Positions 7,180-7,932 of a stretch of DNA of 7,932 bases are shown here, one piece after another. The DNA is from Spirochaetaceae bacterium. Its GTDB lineage: Bacteria; Spirochaetota; Spirochaetia; UBA9216. The stretch lies in assembly GCA_028527945.1 (NCBI GenBank), contig JAQQAK010000374.1, forward strand, positions 1 to 7,932, read 5' to 3'. The position numbers and the translations under genes were made by a program. Below the pieces are notes generated by a model, which was not told the DNA's origin, searched no databases, and saw only the letters and a program-made list of their open reading frames with translations. The number at the start of each line of letters is the position of its first letter. The first letter of the stretch is position 1.

Positions 7180-7266
7180 ATATATAATATTTATTCTTTG
7201 TTAAATATATGTAAAATTATTGAGTAATAAATGACAATTTGCTATTAATGAATTTAAACTACACAA

Positions 7267-7932
7267 TCATTCCTCAATAATCATACAATCTTCGCCTTCT
7301 ATCCAAACCAAATTATTATCAGGTAATTCTGCAAGAACCCAGCCTGCCCTTCTCTGTTTTACAGTAAACTCTACTCCGTCATAAAGAGAGCCGTCAAAAG
7401 CAGATTCATAACTTTTGTTATCACCCAATCGTCCTATTGTCTCGTCCGCTGTAACAACGCCATGAAGTACTTTAGAATTACGCATATCAACAAATACTGA
7501 AGCAGCAGAGAATAGTAGAATGATAAGAGCCACGACTAAAGGTATATTCCATTTATATCCAAAACGTCTCAAAATTAAAAACAACCAAAAAGCCGCATTT
7601 ACAACAATTAAAATTGTAACTTTGATACTTATTGGAATAAGATAATGAAGAAAGAATATTATATGTAAAACTTCATTTTCAGTATTACTCTCAAAACCAT
7701 TCTTTTGTAATGAGCGAGCATAATCAAGATTATACCATACCTGTTGATTATTAGGGCTATATAAAAGTGAACGTCTATAATTTAAAATAGCAAATCCTAT
7801 TTTATGAAGTCGTACATAGGTATTTCCAAGGTTATAATAGAGGCTGCCATTTTTTATTCCAGCTGATATTAGTTCGCTATAATAATCAGCAGCCTTTTGA
7901 AAAGCCTCATTAGCAGCATTTTTATTTGAAGA
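7267..7932 (-). CDS. BatE-like TPR / two-TM / SH3-like domain protein, N-terminus beyond window
   Basis: C-terminal 221 residues of a longer protein; the frame is open from the right edge to TGA at 7269-7267, and internal TTG/ATG codons are not credible starts because conserved TPR sequence continues upstream. In-window residues 28-75 carry a canonical TPR (LYYNLGNTYVRLHKIGFAILNY; RRSLLYSPNNQQVWYNLDYAR). Hydrophobic membrane segments lie at about 101-121 and 129-149. Residues about 157-221 are an SH3-like/SH3b fold (DETIGRLG, LYDGVEFTV, GWVLAELPDN, LVWIEGEDC). TPR followed by membrane segments and a terminal SH3 is the layout of BatE proteins of the BatABCDE (aerotolerance-type) loci in spirochaetes and Bacteroidetes; whether other bat genes precede it cannot be seen. 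It is separated by 220 bases from the secreted-nuclease genes and is probably a separate transcription unit. Confidence 0.85.
   Translation of the reverse strand, partial: SSNKNAANEAFQKAADYYSELISAGIKNGSLYYNLGNTYVRLHKIGFAILNYRRSLLYSPNNQQVWYNLDYARSLQKNGFESNTENEVLHIIFFLHYLIPISIKVTILIVVNAAFWLFLILRRFGYKWNIPLVVALIILLFSAASVFVDMRNSKVLHGVVTADETIGRLGDNKSYESAFDGSLYDGVEFTVKQRRAGWVLAELPDNNLVWIEGEDCMIIEE

Noticed and set aside
7201..7245. Possible Pho-box-like TTGTCAT element upstream of the operon
   Set aside because: Only one half-site-like heptamer is seen, with no properly spaced partner; in AT-rich sequence this is expected by chance.
7267..7584. A separate 105-residue gene starting at TTG 7584
   Set aside because: The same frame continues without a stop to the window edge and encodes a TPR and a membrane segment upstream, so this is only the tail of a larger protein.
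1..7932. CRISPR array, tRNA, rRNA, insertion sequence or attachment site
   Set aside because: I found no regularly spaced repeats, tRNA cloverleaf, transposase or terminal inverted repeats in either strand; the window is nearly all coding.

Overview
This is a low-GC (mid-thirties per cent by eye), densely coding window in which every gene lies on the minus strand. The best overall fit is a diderm host-associated or anaerobic bacterium such as a spirochaete of the Treponema type. The reasons are several lipoprotein signals with loose lipoboxes, an exported protein that looks like an outer-membrane barrel, clear AGGAG-type ribosome binding sites (which argue against Bacteroidetes), use of GTG and TTG starts, and a BatE-like TPR-SH3 protein. 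The taxon is an inference; no rRNA or other marker gene is present.

Reading in the direction of transcription (right to left), the window opens with the C-terminal 221 residues of a TPR/two-transmembrane/SH3-like protein (7932-7267). A 220-base, very AT-rich intergenic region follows, with a weak candidate promoter. Next comes a tight same-strand run of four exported-protein genes: a 604-residue modular lipoprotein with Ig-like, Calx-beta and choice-of-anchor-J-like domains (7046-5232); a 419-residue endonuclease/exonuclease/phosphatase (EEP) lipoprotein with a complete set of catalytic motifs (5162-3903); a 628-residue probable outer-membrane protein of unrecognised family (3877-1991); and a large ExeM/NucH-like extracellular nuclease lipoprotein that runs off the left edge (1981-1). 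The last gene has no stop inside the window, so it is easy to miss. It is a continuous 660-codon frame without interruption.

Intergenic spacing within the run is 69, 25 and 9 bases. The 69-base gap holds a hairpin followed by a T-tract that looks like an intrinsic terminator or attenuator, so the first gene may be made in excess over the three downstream genes. Translation of the last gene is probably coupled to the one before it, because its Shine-Dalgarno sequence overlaps the upstream stop codon.

The working hypothesis is a cell-surface or extracellular nucleic-acid (or other phosphodiester) degradation locus: two different EEP hydrolases on lipid anchors, an outer-membrane component between them, and an adhesin-like or substrate-binding lipoprotein at the head. 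The nuclease assignments rest on visible motifs. The joint function, the substrate and the role of the barrel are inference.
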